From an uncultured Pyrinomonadaceae bacterium (GTDB lineage Bacteria > Acidobacteriota > Blastocatellia > Pyrinomonadales > Pyrinomonadaceae), in contig CADCUR010000134.1 in the NCBI GenBank assembly GCA_902805935.1, positions 1-33,191 on the forward strand: a stretch of 33,191 nt of DNA, written 5' to 3'. Below the pieces are notes generated by a model. It saw only the letters and a list, made by a program, of their open reading frames with translations. It did no database searches and had not been told where the DNA came from. This document shows positions 1 to 7,861 of this stretch, one piece after another. How positions within the stretch are numbered: position 1 is the stretch's first letter; every line of letters begins with the position of its first letter. Made by a program: the position numbers and the translations under genes.

Positions 1-643
1 CCAGAAATAACGCCCGCGCAAATATGCCTCGTAAGCGGCGGGCGAATCGGTGCCGCGCTTTGAAATTCGGCGATGTTCTTCGCCCGCGAGTTGCGGCAAA
101 AGCGATTCGGCGACGCGCTCGGAAATCGAATCTTCGAGTTCGAGAACGTCGGTGAATTTCTCGTCGAACGTCTGCGCCCAGACGGTCGAATTTTCGCCGA
201 CGCTCAAAAGCTGAACCGTCACGCGAATGCGTTCCCCGATGCGCCGAACGTTGCCGTCAACGACAAAATCAACCGCCAATTCCTGACCGGCGCGAAACGG
301 GTCAACGCTTTCAGCAAACGCCAAAACCGAACTCGTCGGGCGCACGACGATTTGCCTGATAACGCTTAAACGAGTAACCAGCGCGTCCGCCAGCCCGACG
401 CCCAAAAATTCCTCCCCGCTCGTATCTTTCGTGTTTGCCGCGCCAATTATTTTGAACGGCAGAATCGCCGCCGATTGCTTGCCGGCGAAATCCGACGCGC
501 CTTTTTTCGATTTAACAGCGGCTTTTTCCGATTTTTCGGTTGCGCCGAACGATTCGGCGGCGACCGGACGCCTATCAAGAAATCTGCCGATGTCGGCGGC
601 AAGCTCGGAAGCCGTTTGATAACGCTCCGCCGGATTTTTCCTG
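1..643 (-). pseudogene. 5'-truncated Ser/Thr kinase with TolB/FlgO-like domain, cut by an IS element and running off the left edge
   Basis: The frame is open on the minus strand from the IS border to position 1, with no start codon; a stop lies at 661-663 just inside the IS. The first residues (LLRKNPAERYQTASEL) match the last helix of a bacterial Hanks-type kinase domain, so the ATP-binding and catalytic parts are gone. A polar linker follows, then a segment beginning SAAILPFKIIG and containing GEEFLGVGLADALVTRL, typical of the TolB/FlgO-like domain. The visible end, AYEAYLRGRYFW, is the usual lead into TPR repeats in acidobacterial kinase/TPR receptors. Without a kinase N-terminus this copy is probably non-functional. 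Family assignment is fairly sure; what lies beyond the edge is unknown. Confidence 0.8.
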
Positions 644-663
644 AGAAGCTGTTTGAAAACTCA
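644..663 (+). repeat. Left terminal inverted repeat of the IS
   Basis: The sequence AGAAGCTGTTTGAAAACTCA is an exact reverse complement of 1493-1512. The outermost base pair may belong to the flank, so the true tip could be 645. Confidence 0.9.
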
Positions 664-697
664 AAATAAAGGTTAAATTGACTATCAGAAAGTCGGT

Positions 698-1495
698 TTG
701 AGTAAATTAGTCGTGACACAAAATTACCAAACTGATTTAACTGATAGTCAGTGGAATCATATCAAAGATTTCTTTCCGCCGCCCAAACAAACCGGCAGAC
801 CGCGTGAAGTTGATTTTCGCCAAGTCGTCAATGCCATTTTGTTTCTTTTAGTTTCGGGCTGCCAATGGCGCCTGATGCCGAAAGAATACCCGAAATGGCA
901 AACTGTTTACTGCTATTTTACGAAATGGAAACACAACGGCATTTGGTTTCGGATTCACGAGACTTTACGCGCACAAGAAAGAAAGCGGCAAGGTAAAAAC
1001 AAACATCCGACGGCAGGCGCATTAGATTCCCAAACAGTGAAAACAACCGCCGTGCCGTCAGCCCGTGGATTTGACGCGGGCAAGAAAATAATGGGACGTA
1101 AGCGGCACATCTTAGTTGACACTATCGGTTTAATGATTGCCGTTTGTGTCACCACCGCTTGTGTTCAAGACCGCGACGGGTTGAAGAAATTACTGCGAAC
1201 TTTCGGACTGCATCGCAAGAAATTGCGAAAAATTTGGGTTGACGGCGGTTACCGCGGCGAAATAATCGAGTGGGTCAAGCAAAGATTTCGCTTTTGTTTG
1301 CAAGTTGTTTTGCGGTCGGACGATGTCAAAGGCTTTGTGGTTTTGCCAAAACGGTGGATTGTTGAGCGCACGTTTGCGTGGCTCAACAACCATCGCCGAT
1401 TATCCAAAGACTACGAACGCTACCCGAAGACCAGCGAAACAATGATTCAGATAGCAATGATTCGATTAATGCTCCGCCGATTACAACCTTTATGA
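698..1495 (+). CDS. IS5-family DDE transposase, apparently intact
   Basis: This 265-residue protein catalyses cutting and joining of the IS ends. The N-terminal part (LTDSQWNHIKDFFPPP, then QWRLMPKEYPKW near residues 56-67) is the DUF4096-like domain of IS5 transposases. The catalytic triad is visible as D110 (ALDSQTVKTT), D182 (VDGGYRG) and E223 (VERTFAWLNNHRR). No frameshift or internal stop is seen, so it is probably active or recently so. The start is a TTG at 698 and is uncertain, since no clear ribosome-binding site precedes it. The reading frame shows no sign of host amelioration that could be judged by eye. Confidence 0.9.
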   Translation: MSKLVVTQNYQTDLTDSQWNHIKDFFPPPKQTGRPREVDFRQVVNAILFLLVSGCQWRLMPKEYPKWQTVYCYFTKWKHNGIWFRIHETLRAQERKRQGKNKHPTAGALDSQTVKTTAVPSARGFDAGKKIMGRKRHILVDTIGLMIAVCVTTACVQDRDGLKKLLRTFGLHRKKLRKIWVDGGYRGEIIEWVKQRFRFCLQVVLRSDDVKGFVVLPKRWIVERTFAWLNNHRRLSKDYERYPKTSETMIQIAMIRLMLRRLQPL

Positions 1496-1512
1496 GTTTT
1501 CAAACAGCTTCT
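1493..1512 (-). repeat. Right terminal inverted repeat of the IS
   Basis: This is an exact inverted copy of 644-663. It contains the TGA stop codon of the transposase (1493-1495), so the coding region uses the repeat for termination. Confidence 0.9.
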
Positions 1513-1635
1513 TAGAACTTTCGCCGCCGTCGAATTAAAATCGCTGCGTTTGACGGCGTATAGAAAAATGCCGACTGTCAGGAATGTCGTCAATATAAAA
1601 ATTATTGAAACATAGCCCGGCAAATTCTCGATCAT
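1513..1635 (-). pseudogene. Remnant of a small membrane protein gene, 3' end lost at the IS
   Basis: The first 41 codons survive, beginning [19 protein letters not shown], with one hydrophobic segment at about residues 7-27; the frame then enters the IS end and stops inside it at 1447-1449. The ATG overlaps the TGA of the upstream ABC ATPase gene (ATGA at 1635-1632), so it was translationally coupled to the exporter operon. I do not recognise the family. It does not look like the start of an FtsX/MacB permease. Confidence 0.65.
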
Positions 1636-2372
1636 TTTATTCGCTCGTCTTTTTCTATCTCGCCGTCACGAATGGTGATGACGCGGTGGGCGCGTTCGGC
1701 GATGTCGTGTTCGTGCGTGACGAGAATAATCGTGTTGCCCTCGGCGTGGAGTTTTTCAAACAGCAGCATAATTTCATAGCTCGTTTTTGTATCGAGCGCG
1801 CCGGTCGGTTCGTCGGCAAGGAGAATTGACGGATGATTGACGAGCGCGCGGGCAATTGCGACGCGTTGGCGCTGACCGCCGGAAAGCTCGTTCGGGCGAT
1901 GCAAGGTTCGGTCGCCGAGTTCGACCGAAGCAAGCGTCGCCTGCGCGCGTTCGTGCCTTTCGCTGGCGCCGACTCCGGCGTAAATCAAAGGCAACTCGAC
2001 ATTATGCAAAGCGGTTGCGCGCGCCAGCAGGTTAAAGGTTTGAAAAACAAAACCGATTTCCTTGTTGCGAATCGCGGCTAGTTCATCGTCGGTCATCGCC
2101 GAGACGAGATTGCCGTTTATCCAATACTGACCCTTCGACGGCGAATCGAGACAGCCAATTAAATTCATCAAAGTTGATTTCCCGGAACCTGACGGTCCGA
2201 TGATGGCGAGATATTCGCCTTTTTGCACTTCAAACGAAACGCCCTGCAGCGCGTGTAAAAGTTCGGTTCCCATCTGGTAGCTTTTCCAGATGTTGCGCAT
2301 CGAGATTAACGCTTCGGGCGGCGCGTCGGTAACGCTGCCATTGGTTGGAAATTTTTGATTTTCGACAGACAT
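1632..2372 (-). CDS. ABC transporter ATP-binding protein, MacB/LolD type
   Basis: This 246-residue ATPase would power an FtsX-like permease at the inner membrane. Walker A is GPSGSGKST (residues 59-67), the signature [15 protein letters not shown] starts at 164, and Walker [13 protein letters not shown] starts at 184. The TGALD ending and the overall length are typical of the MacB/LolD/FtsE group. A non-conserved tail of about 20 residues precedes the domain. The gene follows the adaptor gene by 5 bp and overlaps the next, IS-truncated gene by 4 bp. No permease is present in the window, so the exporter may be incomplete here, or its permease may be encoded elsewhere. Substrate unknown. Confidence 0.92.
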   Translation of the reverse strand: MSVENQKFPTNGSVTDAPPEALISMRNIWKSYQMGTELLHALQGVSFEVQKGEYLAIIGPSGSGKSTLMNLIGCLDSPSKGQYWINGNLVSAMTDDELAAIRNKEIGFVFQTFNLLARATALHNVELPLIYAGVGASERHERAQATLASVELGDRTLHRPNELSGGQRQRVAIARALVNHPSILLADEPTGALDTKTSYEIMLLFEKLHAEGNTIILVTHEHDIAERAHRVITIRDGEIEKDERIK

Positions 2373-2377
2373 AAAAA

Positions 2378-3967
2378 TTATTTGCTCGCGGTTTCTGCCG
2401 CGCCTTCTTTCTTCTCTTGTCTTTTGACGACGGCTCCTTCCTTTAACGTATTCAACACGCGGCTCGGACCCGTGACGACTTCCTGACCTTCGGAAAGACC
2501 GCCGGTAATTTGAATGTCGGATTCGCCTGTGATGCCCGTTTCCACTTCGACGAATTTAGTTTTATTGCCATCGAGAACATACACGCCTTTAATCGCTTTC
2601 GGTTTCTCCGCAGCCGCGGCGGGCGCATCGCCTTGAATTGTCGGCGAGGGCGAAGCGTCGGGCTTTTTCTCGATCACGGCTTGCAGCGGAACGGCGATGA
2701 CGTTCTCCGCCGTCTTCGTGGTGATAACGGCGGTCGCGCTCATTCCCGGTCGCAGGCTGAGTTTGAATTCTTCTGACAAATCCTTGAGTTCGACGACGAC
2801 GCGAAACTCTTTGGCTTCCTGGACGTTGATGTTTACAGAAAGCCCGCCGGAAGTTTGCGATTTGCCGACGGCGAGCGGCGTTTTCTGCCGCACTTCGCCC
2901 GCAATTTCGCGTTCGCCGAAAGCGTCAACTTTGACTTTGACAGGTTGCCCGACTTCGACTTTATCAATCTCGGTTTCGTCAACTTTGACTTCGACGTTGA
3001 CCGTTGACATATCGGCGATGGTCATCAGCGCGGTCGTCGAAAGTCCAGCGACGGCGAATGTGCCGACCTTTGACGGAATTTCGGCGATGATGCCGTTAAT
3101 CGGCGCGGTCACAAGCGTTTTATCGCGCTGGTTGCGCTGCCCGCGCAAAACCGCTGTCGCTTGATTAGCGCGATTGATGCTTGCCTCGGCGCTGAAATTG
3201 GCGGTGTCCACGCCGCGCCTGGCGTCTTTGACGGCGACTTCCTGCTGACGGGCGCGGGCGCGCGATTCGTTGACGCGGGCGTTCGCTTCGTTGACGGCGA
3301 GCTGTTGCGATTTAAGGCGCGCCTGCGCGTTTCGCAAAGCGACCTGCGCGGTATCCACGCGGTCTTTCGCAGCGTCGAAAACCGAACGCGATTCGACTCC
3401 GCTTTCGACCAAATCAGCGGTACGTTTCAACTCGCGGTTCGCCGTATTCAAATCAACCTGCGCGCGGTCAACGTCGGTTTGCGCGGCGACGACTTGCTGG
3501 CGCGCCGAGGCGACTTGTTGCAGAGCCGTATCAACCGAAGCCTGCGAAGCGATTAAACTTTGCTGCGACTGCGACAATTGATTTTGCGCGGCTGACACCT
3601 GCGAGCGCGAAACCTGCGATTCGTTTTGCGAAGCCTGTAGAGCGGCGAGCTGCGCGTCGGCGTTCGACTCTAACTGGTCGGGGTCGAGGCGCACGAGCAT
3701 TTGACCTTTCGTTACCGGGTCGCCTTCTTTGACGGTGATTTCCTCGATGCGTCCCTGCACTTCGCTCGTCAGATTCATAAATTGAATCGGTCGCACCTCG
3801 CCCGAAGCCGTCACATTCGAGCGCAATTCGCGCCTGGTTTCGACTCGAACGACCGTTACTTCCGGCGTGTCCTTGCGCGTGGCGAAAACGCTGGCGATAA
3901 TAACTGCGATGATTAAAACGGCGGCTGTCGCGCCGATAATGATTTTAGCTTTACGGCTCATTGCCAT
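2378..3967 (-). CDS. HlyD/MacA-family periplasmic adaptor (membrane fusion protein)
   Basis: This 529-residue protein has an N-terminal membrane anchor (about residues 7-29), a lipoyl-like half with [13 protein letters not shown], and a long Q/A/S-rich coiled-coil hairpin (about 90-290). The second lipoyl half ([19 protein letters not shown]) follows, then beta-barrel and membrane-proximal domains (about 330-520). Such adaptors join an inner-membrane ABC permease to an outer-membrane channel. The unusually long hairpin suggests a wide periplasmic span. ATG at 3967 is preceded by AAGGAAC about 9 bases upstream; a second ATG at 3961 is possible. It heads a tight operon with the ABC ATPase. The C-terminus is charged ([12 protein letters not shown]). 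Confidence 0.92.
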   Translation of the reverse strand: MAMSRKAKIIIGATAAVLIIAVIIASVFATRKDTPEVTVVRVETRRELRSNVTASGEVRPIQFMNLTSEVQGRIEEITVKEGDPVTKGQMLVRLDPDQLESNADAQLAALQASQNESQVSRSQVSAAQNQLSQSQQSLIASQASVDTALQQVASARQQVVAAQTDVDRAQVDLNTANRELKRTADLVESGVESRSVFDAAKDRVDTAQVALRNAQARLKSQQLAVNEANARVNESRARARQQEVAVKDARRGVDTANFSAEASINRANQATAVLRGQRNQRDKTLVTAPINGIIAEIPSKVGTFAVAGLSTTALMTIADMSTVNVEVKVDETEIDKVEVGQPVKVKVDAFGEREIAGEVRQKTPLAVGKSQTSGGLSVNINVQEAKEFRVVVELKDLSEEFKLSLRPGMSATAVITTKTAENVIAVPLQAVIEKKPDASPSPTIQGDAPAAAAEKPKAIKGVYVLDGNKTKFVEVETGITGESDIQITGGLSEGQEVVTGPSRVLNTLKEGAVVKRQEKKEGAAETASK

Positions 3968-4163
3968 ATTTTTTCGTTCCTTTTGAAAGTAGGTTTTAGG
4001 TAAAAAATTGAACCGGCAAATCGAACTCGTCCGGTGCGCGTTGTAAAATTTCTACGTCAGAAAAGTCGGTTGAGTTTCAAAAAAATGAGTTTAAAGACGA
4101 CGCGTGTCCAATTAAAAATCAGCCGGAACGTCTCGGGCGTGGATGAGCCGCTTTGTAAAAAAA

Positions 4164-4178
4164 TGCAAACGGTTTGCA
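4164..4178. promoter_or_regulatory. Operator-like perfect palindrome
   Basis: The sequence TGCAAACGGTTTGCA has 7-bp arms around a central G. The arm resembles half-sites of LacI/PurR-type regulators (GCAAAC/GTTTGC). It sits between divergent transcription units, about 80 bp upstream of the predicted plus-strand -35 box. No regulator gene lies nearby. It could also simply form a small hairpin. Confidence 0.4.
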
Positions 4179-4256
4179 CGCGCTCGCCGGATTTCTAATT
4201 TTCGACGGGTCTTATCGCGTTGATGAATTATGTTTCGGTCTTCAAATAAATCGCTA

Positions 4257-4285
4257 TTGACGAATCTTCGCAAGCGATTTACGAT
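4257..4285 (+). promoter_or_regulatory. Probable sigma-70-type promoter for the FHA/kinase cluster
   Basis: The -35 box TTGACG (4257-4262) is followed after 17 bp by TACGAT (4280-4285). Transcription would start near 4292, giving a leader of about 70 bases before the ATG at 4361. Confidence 0.45.
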
Positions 4286-4360
4286 TTACGAACAGGCGAA
4301 TAAGGATTAAAATATCTTTGCCGTAACCAATCAATACAAAAAGCGTCGGGTGATGGGAAA

Positions 4361-4945
4361 ATGATAAAATGCCAAACTTGCGGAAGGCAAAACGTTGACG
4401 GCTCGCAATACTGTGACGAATGCGGCGCGAGGCTGACGAAGCCCGAGCAAAAAAGCGCCACGGATTTCGCTCCTAACTTGTCGAAGAACGGCGCGGATGC
4501 CGCCGTTTTCCAACCTGCGAACGTTACGTCAATCGGAATTCAGGCGATTGGCGATATTATCAAGGAAGCCGAAAAATCTGCGGACAAAGCCGGTCAAGCC
4601 AAAAGCAGAGGCGTTCATTCGACTTTGAAAATCGAACGCGGCGAATCAATCGGCACCGAATTTTCGCTTTCGGCGGACGAATCGTTTATCGGTCGCTGGG
4701 ACGCGGACAACGGCATTTTCCCCGACGTTGATTTGGACGCGCACGACCCGGAAGCGAAAGTGTCCAGGCGACACGCGCGAATTCTGCTTCAGAACGGAAA
4801 ATACTTGATTGAAGATATGGGTTCGACCAACGGAACTTTCGTCAACCGGGGCAGACGGCTCGTTCCCGGCGCCGCACAACAAATTAACAGCGGCGACGAA
4901 ATAATCGTCGGGAAAACTTTTATGCGGTTTTATATCAATCAATAG
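4361..4945 (+). CDS. Zinc-ribbon/FHA-domain protein
   Basis: This 194-residue cytoplasmic protein starts with a zinc ribbon (C4, C7, C18, C21), followed by a polar linker and a C-terminal FHA domain (about residues 88-194). The FHA phosphothreonine-binding loops are visible as FIGRWD, KVSRRHARI and GSTNGTFVNRG. FHA domains dock onto phosphothreonine, so it is likely a substrate or adaptor of the kinase encoded 17 bp downstream. Its FHA domain is clearly paralogous to the one at that kinase's C-terminus (shared IFP-VDL and SRRHARI blocks). A TGATGGGAAA stretch lies before the ATG. The exact partner is unknown. Confidence 0.9.
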   Translation: MIKCQTCGRQNVDGSQYCDECGARLTKPEQKSATDFAPNLSKNGADAAVFQPANVTSIGIQAIGDIIKEAEKSADKAGQAKSRGVHSTLKIERGESIGTEFSLSADESFIGRWDADNGIFPDVDLDAHDPEAKVSRRHARILLQNGKYLIEDMGSTNGTFVNRGRRLVPGAAQQINSGDEIIVGKTFMRFYINQ

Positions 4946-4962
4946 ATTGGGAAATTAAAGAA

Positions 4963-7200
4963 ATGGCTTATTGTTACCAATGCGGCGAGTGGGTCGCCGA
5001 AAGCGATGTGTTTTGTCCTTACTGCGGCATTTCTCTACAGCCGGTTGCCGCCTCTGCCAGTGAACCGGAGCAAGACGATTCCTTCAGCAAAACAATCGCT
5101 ATCGAAAAAACGCCGACGGCGGCGGAAAACTCTGCGGCGACGGGCGGCGCGGTCGCGCGCGAAATGCGGTCGTCTGCTGAATTTGCGGCTGTGCCGATAA
5201 AGGAAAGATTGAGCGGCGATGCGGACAAAATTGATGATTTTTCAAATCAGCCGACGGCGGAAAACGTCGAATTTACAATCGAGTCGGTTGAAATGTCGCC
5301 GGAGCAAATCGAAAGAGAAATTGACTTAGCCGAAGAAGAGGAGCGAGCCGCCGAAGAAGAACTAAATAGATTGAAAAAAATATCCGCAGATAAAACGCCG
5401 GCGACGAATTTTTCCGAAACCGCTGCGTCAAATATCGCAAAGCCAATCGAAGAAACAAATCTCGAACCGGTTTTTATTTCGATTGGAGGCGAGACGGCGG
5501 AAAACGCCGTCTCCGCCGATTCGCTCGTCGAAGATAATCAAACGGCAACGGGAAATCCGGTCGCCGCCGAACAGCCGATTGCGATGCCGGATGACGAATT
5601 GCCCGCCTCGAACAGTTGTCCGCCTTCGAGATTCGATTCGGTTAGCATTATGGAAAAAAAACCGGAAGTCGAAGTGGTTGAACCGACACCGGCGAAGACC
5701 GAAACGGACGACTCGACTGGCAAAGCGGCGTCGGACGCCGCGTTTGAGCGGGAAAAGTCATCGCGTTCATACACCACGCCGAATATCGGCGGCAACGACA
5801 CTCACGCCAGAAATAAAACCAAATTGAAACCGCTCGATGAAGGCACGGTTTTGAATGGTCGTTACGAAGTCATCAGAAAAATCGGCGGCGGCGGAATGGG
5901 CGCGGTTTATCTGGCTTCGGATAAAAACTTGGGCGGCGTTCTCCGCGCTGTCAAAGAAATGGTGCAGTCGTATATCGAAGACGAGCAACAGGAAAAAGCC
6001 GTCAGCGATTTCAAACGCGAGTCACTGCTTTTAACTTCGCTCGAACATCAATCAATTCCGACGATTTACGATTATTTTTTCGACGAAAGGGAAGCCAGAT
6101 TTTACCTCGTGATGAAATACATCTCCGGCGGCGATTTAGCCGGACGGCTGCGTGCCGCGCCCGAAAGCCGCATAGACGAGCGCGAAGTAACGCAGTGGGC
6201 GATTCAGATTGCCGACGTGCTTGATTACCTGCATAACCGCCAGCCGCCGATTGTTTACCGCGATTTGAAACCGGCAAACATAATGGTTGACGGAAATTCG
6301 GGACGTGTGATGCTGATTGATTTCGGCATCGCGCGATGGGTCAATAAAGAGGAAAAAGGCGTCACGGCGGTCGGCACGATGGGTTACGCGCCGCCGGAAC
6401 TTTTCAGTGGCAACGTCGAGGCGCGTTCGGATATTTATTCTTTAGGCTCGACGATGTTTCATCTGCTGACGGGCGCCGACCCGCAAAGCAATCCGCTTTT
6501 AATTTTCGATTTTCAAAAACATCCGCGTCCGCGCCAAATCAATCCGCAGCTCTCCGACCAGATGGAAAGAATTCTGATGCGGTCGGTCGAATATAGCGCC
6601 GATAAACGTTTCGCCTCCGCCGCCGAGTTTAAGCGAGCACTCAAAGAGCATCTGGAAAATTTGAAACAGAAACGCGTGACTTTCGGAGTCAAAGAAGCGC
6701 CGTCGCCTTTGCCTTTGTCGGACCAGCCGGTTTTTTGCGGCTTCTGCGGGCAGAAAATCGTGGCAACCGATATGTTCTGCGCGTTCTGCGGCGCGAAACA
6801 ACCGCTCGCGCAACACGGCGTTCACTCGCATACGCAAGGCTATGCGTCCGCGCCGCGCACCGCGCAGCTTTTAATCGTCGGCACAAACGAACTCGAACAA
6901 CCCGCTTTTAGATTGGAAAAAGACGAAAACCTAGTCGGCAGGCGCGATCCGGTGTCGAACATCTTCCCCGAAGTTGATCTTTCAAAGTTCGACCCGCAGA
7001 CGAAAATCTCGCGTCGCCACGCGCGTATCTGGCGCGAGGGCGGCGAGTTTATGGTCGAGGATTTAGGCTCGTCGAACGGCACGTATATTTTGCCGGTCAT
7101 AAGCGATACGATGCGCCTCGAGCCGCATCAGCCGCAGCTTTTAACGAACGGCGACAAATTAAAATTGGGCGATACGACTCTGCATTTTGTTGTCGGATGA
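4963..7200 (+). CDS. Zinc-ribbon / Ser-Thr kinase / zinc-ribbon / FHA protein
   Basis: This 745-residue protein has an N-terminal zinc ribbon (C4, C7, C18, C21) and a long acidic, low-complexity linker (about 30-290). A Hanks-type kinase domain follows (about 300-565): P-loop IGGGGMGAVYL, K331 in AVKE, YRDLKPANI around D434, and DFG at about 453. Next come a second zinc ribbon (CGFCG and CAFCG, about 592-612) and a C-terminal FHA domain (about 635-745; VGRRD, KISRRHARI, GSSNGTY). The HRD motif reads YRD, a change common in bacterial kinases. No membrane segment is seen, so it is probably cytosolic. The FHA domain may bind autophosphorylated sites in the linker or the neighbouring FHA protein. 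Start ATG is 17 bp after the previous gene, with AAAG upstream. Confidence 0.93.
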   Translation: MAYCYQCGEWVAESDVFCPYCGISLQPVAASASEPEQDDSFSKTIAIEKTPTAAENSAATGGAVAREMRSSAEFAAVPIKERLSGDADKIDDFSNQPTAENVEFTIESVEMSPEQIEREIDLAEEEERAAEEELNRLKKISADKTPATNFSETAASNIAKPIEETNLEPVFISIGGETAENAVSADSLVEDNQTATGNPVAAEQPIAMPDDELPASNSCPPSRFDSVSIMEKKPEVEVVEPTPAKTETDDSTGKAASDAAFEREKSSRSYTTPNIGGNDTHARNKTKLKPLDEGTVLNGRYEVIRKIGGGGMGAVYLASDKNLGGVLRAVKEMVQSYIEDEQQEKAVSDFKRESLLLTSLEHQSIPTIYDYFFDEREARFYLVMKYISGGDLAGRLRAAPESRIDEREVTQWAIQIADVLDYLHNRQPPIVYRDLKPANIMVDGNSGRVMLIDFGIARWVNKEEKGVTAVGTMGYAPPELFSGNVEARSDIYSLGSTMFHLLTGADPQSNPLLIFDFQKHPRPRQINPQLSDQMERILMRSVEYSADKRFASAAEFKRALKEHLENLKQKRVTFGVKEAPSPLPLSDQPVFCGFCGQKIVATDMFCAFCGAKQPLAQHGVHSHTQGYASAPRTAQLLIVGTNELEQPAFRLEKDENLVGRRDPVSNIFPEVDLSKFDPQTKISRRHARIWREGGEFMVEDLGSSNGTYILPVISDTMRLEPHQPQLLTNGDKLKLGDTTLHFVVG

Positions 7201-7212
7201 AACGCCTTGCTC

Positions 7213-7285
7213 CAGGATTTCAATTTTTAGTTTTAGGTCAAAAACGCTAAACTTGAAACTTGCATCCTGAAACTTGAAACTTGAA
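7213..7285 (+). repeat. Intercistronic iterated-word palindrome A (TTGAAAC class)
   Basis: CAGGAT (7213-7218) pairs with ATCCTG (7264-7269), and TTTTAG/CTAAA lies inside. Further ACTTGAA units run right up to the ATG at 7286. It begins 12 bp after the kinase stop codon. A TTG at 7274 within it falsely extends the next reading frame. Confidence 0.6.
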
Positions 7286-7810
7286 ATGAGCGCGCCAAAA
7301 AAAAGAATCGTTCTTAAAAAGCCGGTAACAACCGAACAAGTCGTCGTAGATTTCGACGGCGAGCGTTTGAAAGCTCCGATTCTGCTCAGGTGCGGCGCGA
7401 TTCTGATTGATTACATTCTGCTTGTCGCCGTGCCGGTCATCAGCCTCGTGCTTGGCAGATTTTTTGAATACGACGGCTCAAAGCTGCTGAACAGCGAACT
7501 CAGCAACGCCGGTTGGCTCGTCTTGATTTTGCTCGTTTTAACAAATTTCGTAATATTCCCGATGTTCAGCGGGCAAAGCATCGGAAAATTTACGACCGGG
7601 CTGAAAATTGTTCAATCCGACGGCAATGCGCCGTCTGTCAGCCAAGTGCTGGCGCGTCATCTGCTCGGTTATCCGCTGACTATTTTAACGTTCGGCACGG
7701 GTTTTCTGATTTCGGTGTTTAACCGGAAGGGGCGCGCTCTGCACGATTTTCTCGCCGGAACCGCCGTCGTTTACGGACGCCGAAGAAAGGAAAGAAAGGA
7801 GTTTCAATAA
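7286..7810 (+). CDS. RDD-family membrane protein
   Basis: This 174-residue protein has a short basic N-terminus and hydrophobic segments at about residues 35-55, 75-95 and 125-150. The RDD-domain hallmarks are visible: RCGAILIDY near residue 33, SGQSIGKFTTGLKIV near 95, and RALHDFLAGTAVV near 152. RDD proteins are poorly understood; some affect ion or sodium transport and many lie beside signalling genes. I chose ATG 7286 over TTG 7274 because the latter lies inside a repeat. It sits between the FHA-kinase and the FHA-GAF-PP2C phosphatase, so it may be a membrane partner or target of that signalling module (inference). Confidence 0.85.
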   Translation: MSAPKKRIVLKKPVTTEQVVVDFDGERLKAPILLRCGAILIDYILLVAVPVISLVLGRFFEYDGSKLLNSELSNAGWLVLILLVLTNFVIFPMFSGQSIGKFTTGLKIVQSDGNAPSVSQVLARHLLGYPLTILTFGTGFLISVFNRKGRALHDFLAGTAVVYGRRRKERKEFQ

Positions 7811-7861
7811 TTTAAAGCGTTCGCCGTGAACATTTATATATCCGAAATCCCAAATCAAAAT

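Larger units (their letters stand above)
644..1512 (+). mobile_element. IS5-family insertion sequence, about 869 bp
   Basis: The element is bounded by a perfect 20-bp inverted repeat (644-663 and 1493-1512) and carries one DDE transposase whose stop codon lies inside the right repeat. The bases outside the ends differ (CCTG on the left, TAGA on the right), so no target-site duplication is visible. The flanking reading frames belong to two different genes. This suggests a deletion or rearrangement beside the element, recombination between two copies, or an assembly join at a repeated IS. Confidence 0.9.
3968..4360. other. 393-bp divergent intergenic region
   Basis: The region separates the minus-strand exporter operon from the plus-strand FHA/kinase cluster. 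It holds a perfect odd palindrome (4164-4178), a probable plus-strand promoter (4257-4285) and a short tandem of CGATTTA (4275-4289). A 37-codon open frame at 4085-4198 has no ribosome-binding site and resembles nothing known. No convincing promoter for the adaptor gene was found by eye. Confidence 0.6.

Noticed and set aside
73-369. Plus-strand 98-codon open frame at the left edge
   Set aside because: It is the shadow of the minus-strand kinase/TolB frame, whose translation matches a known family along its whole length.
4085-4198. A 37-codon plus-strand frame in the divergent gap
   Set aside because: No ribosome-binding site, no recognisable motif, and it crosses the operator-like palindrome; chance is the simpler explanation.
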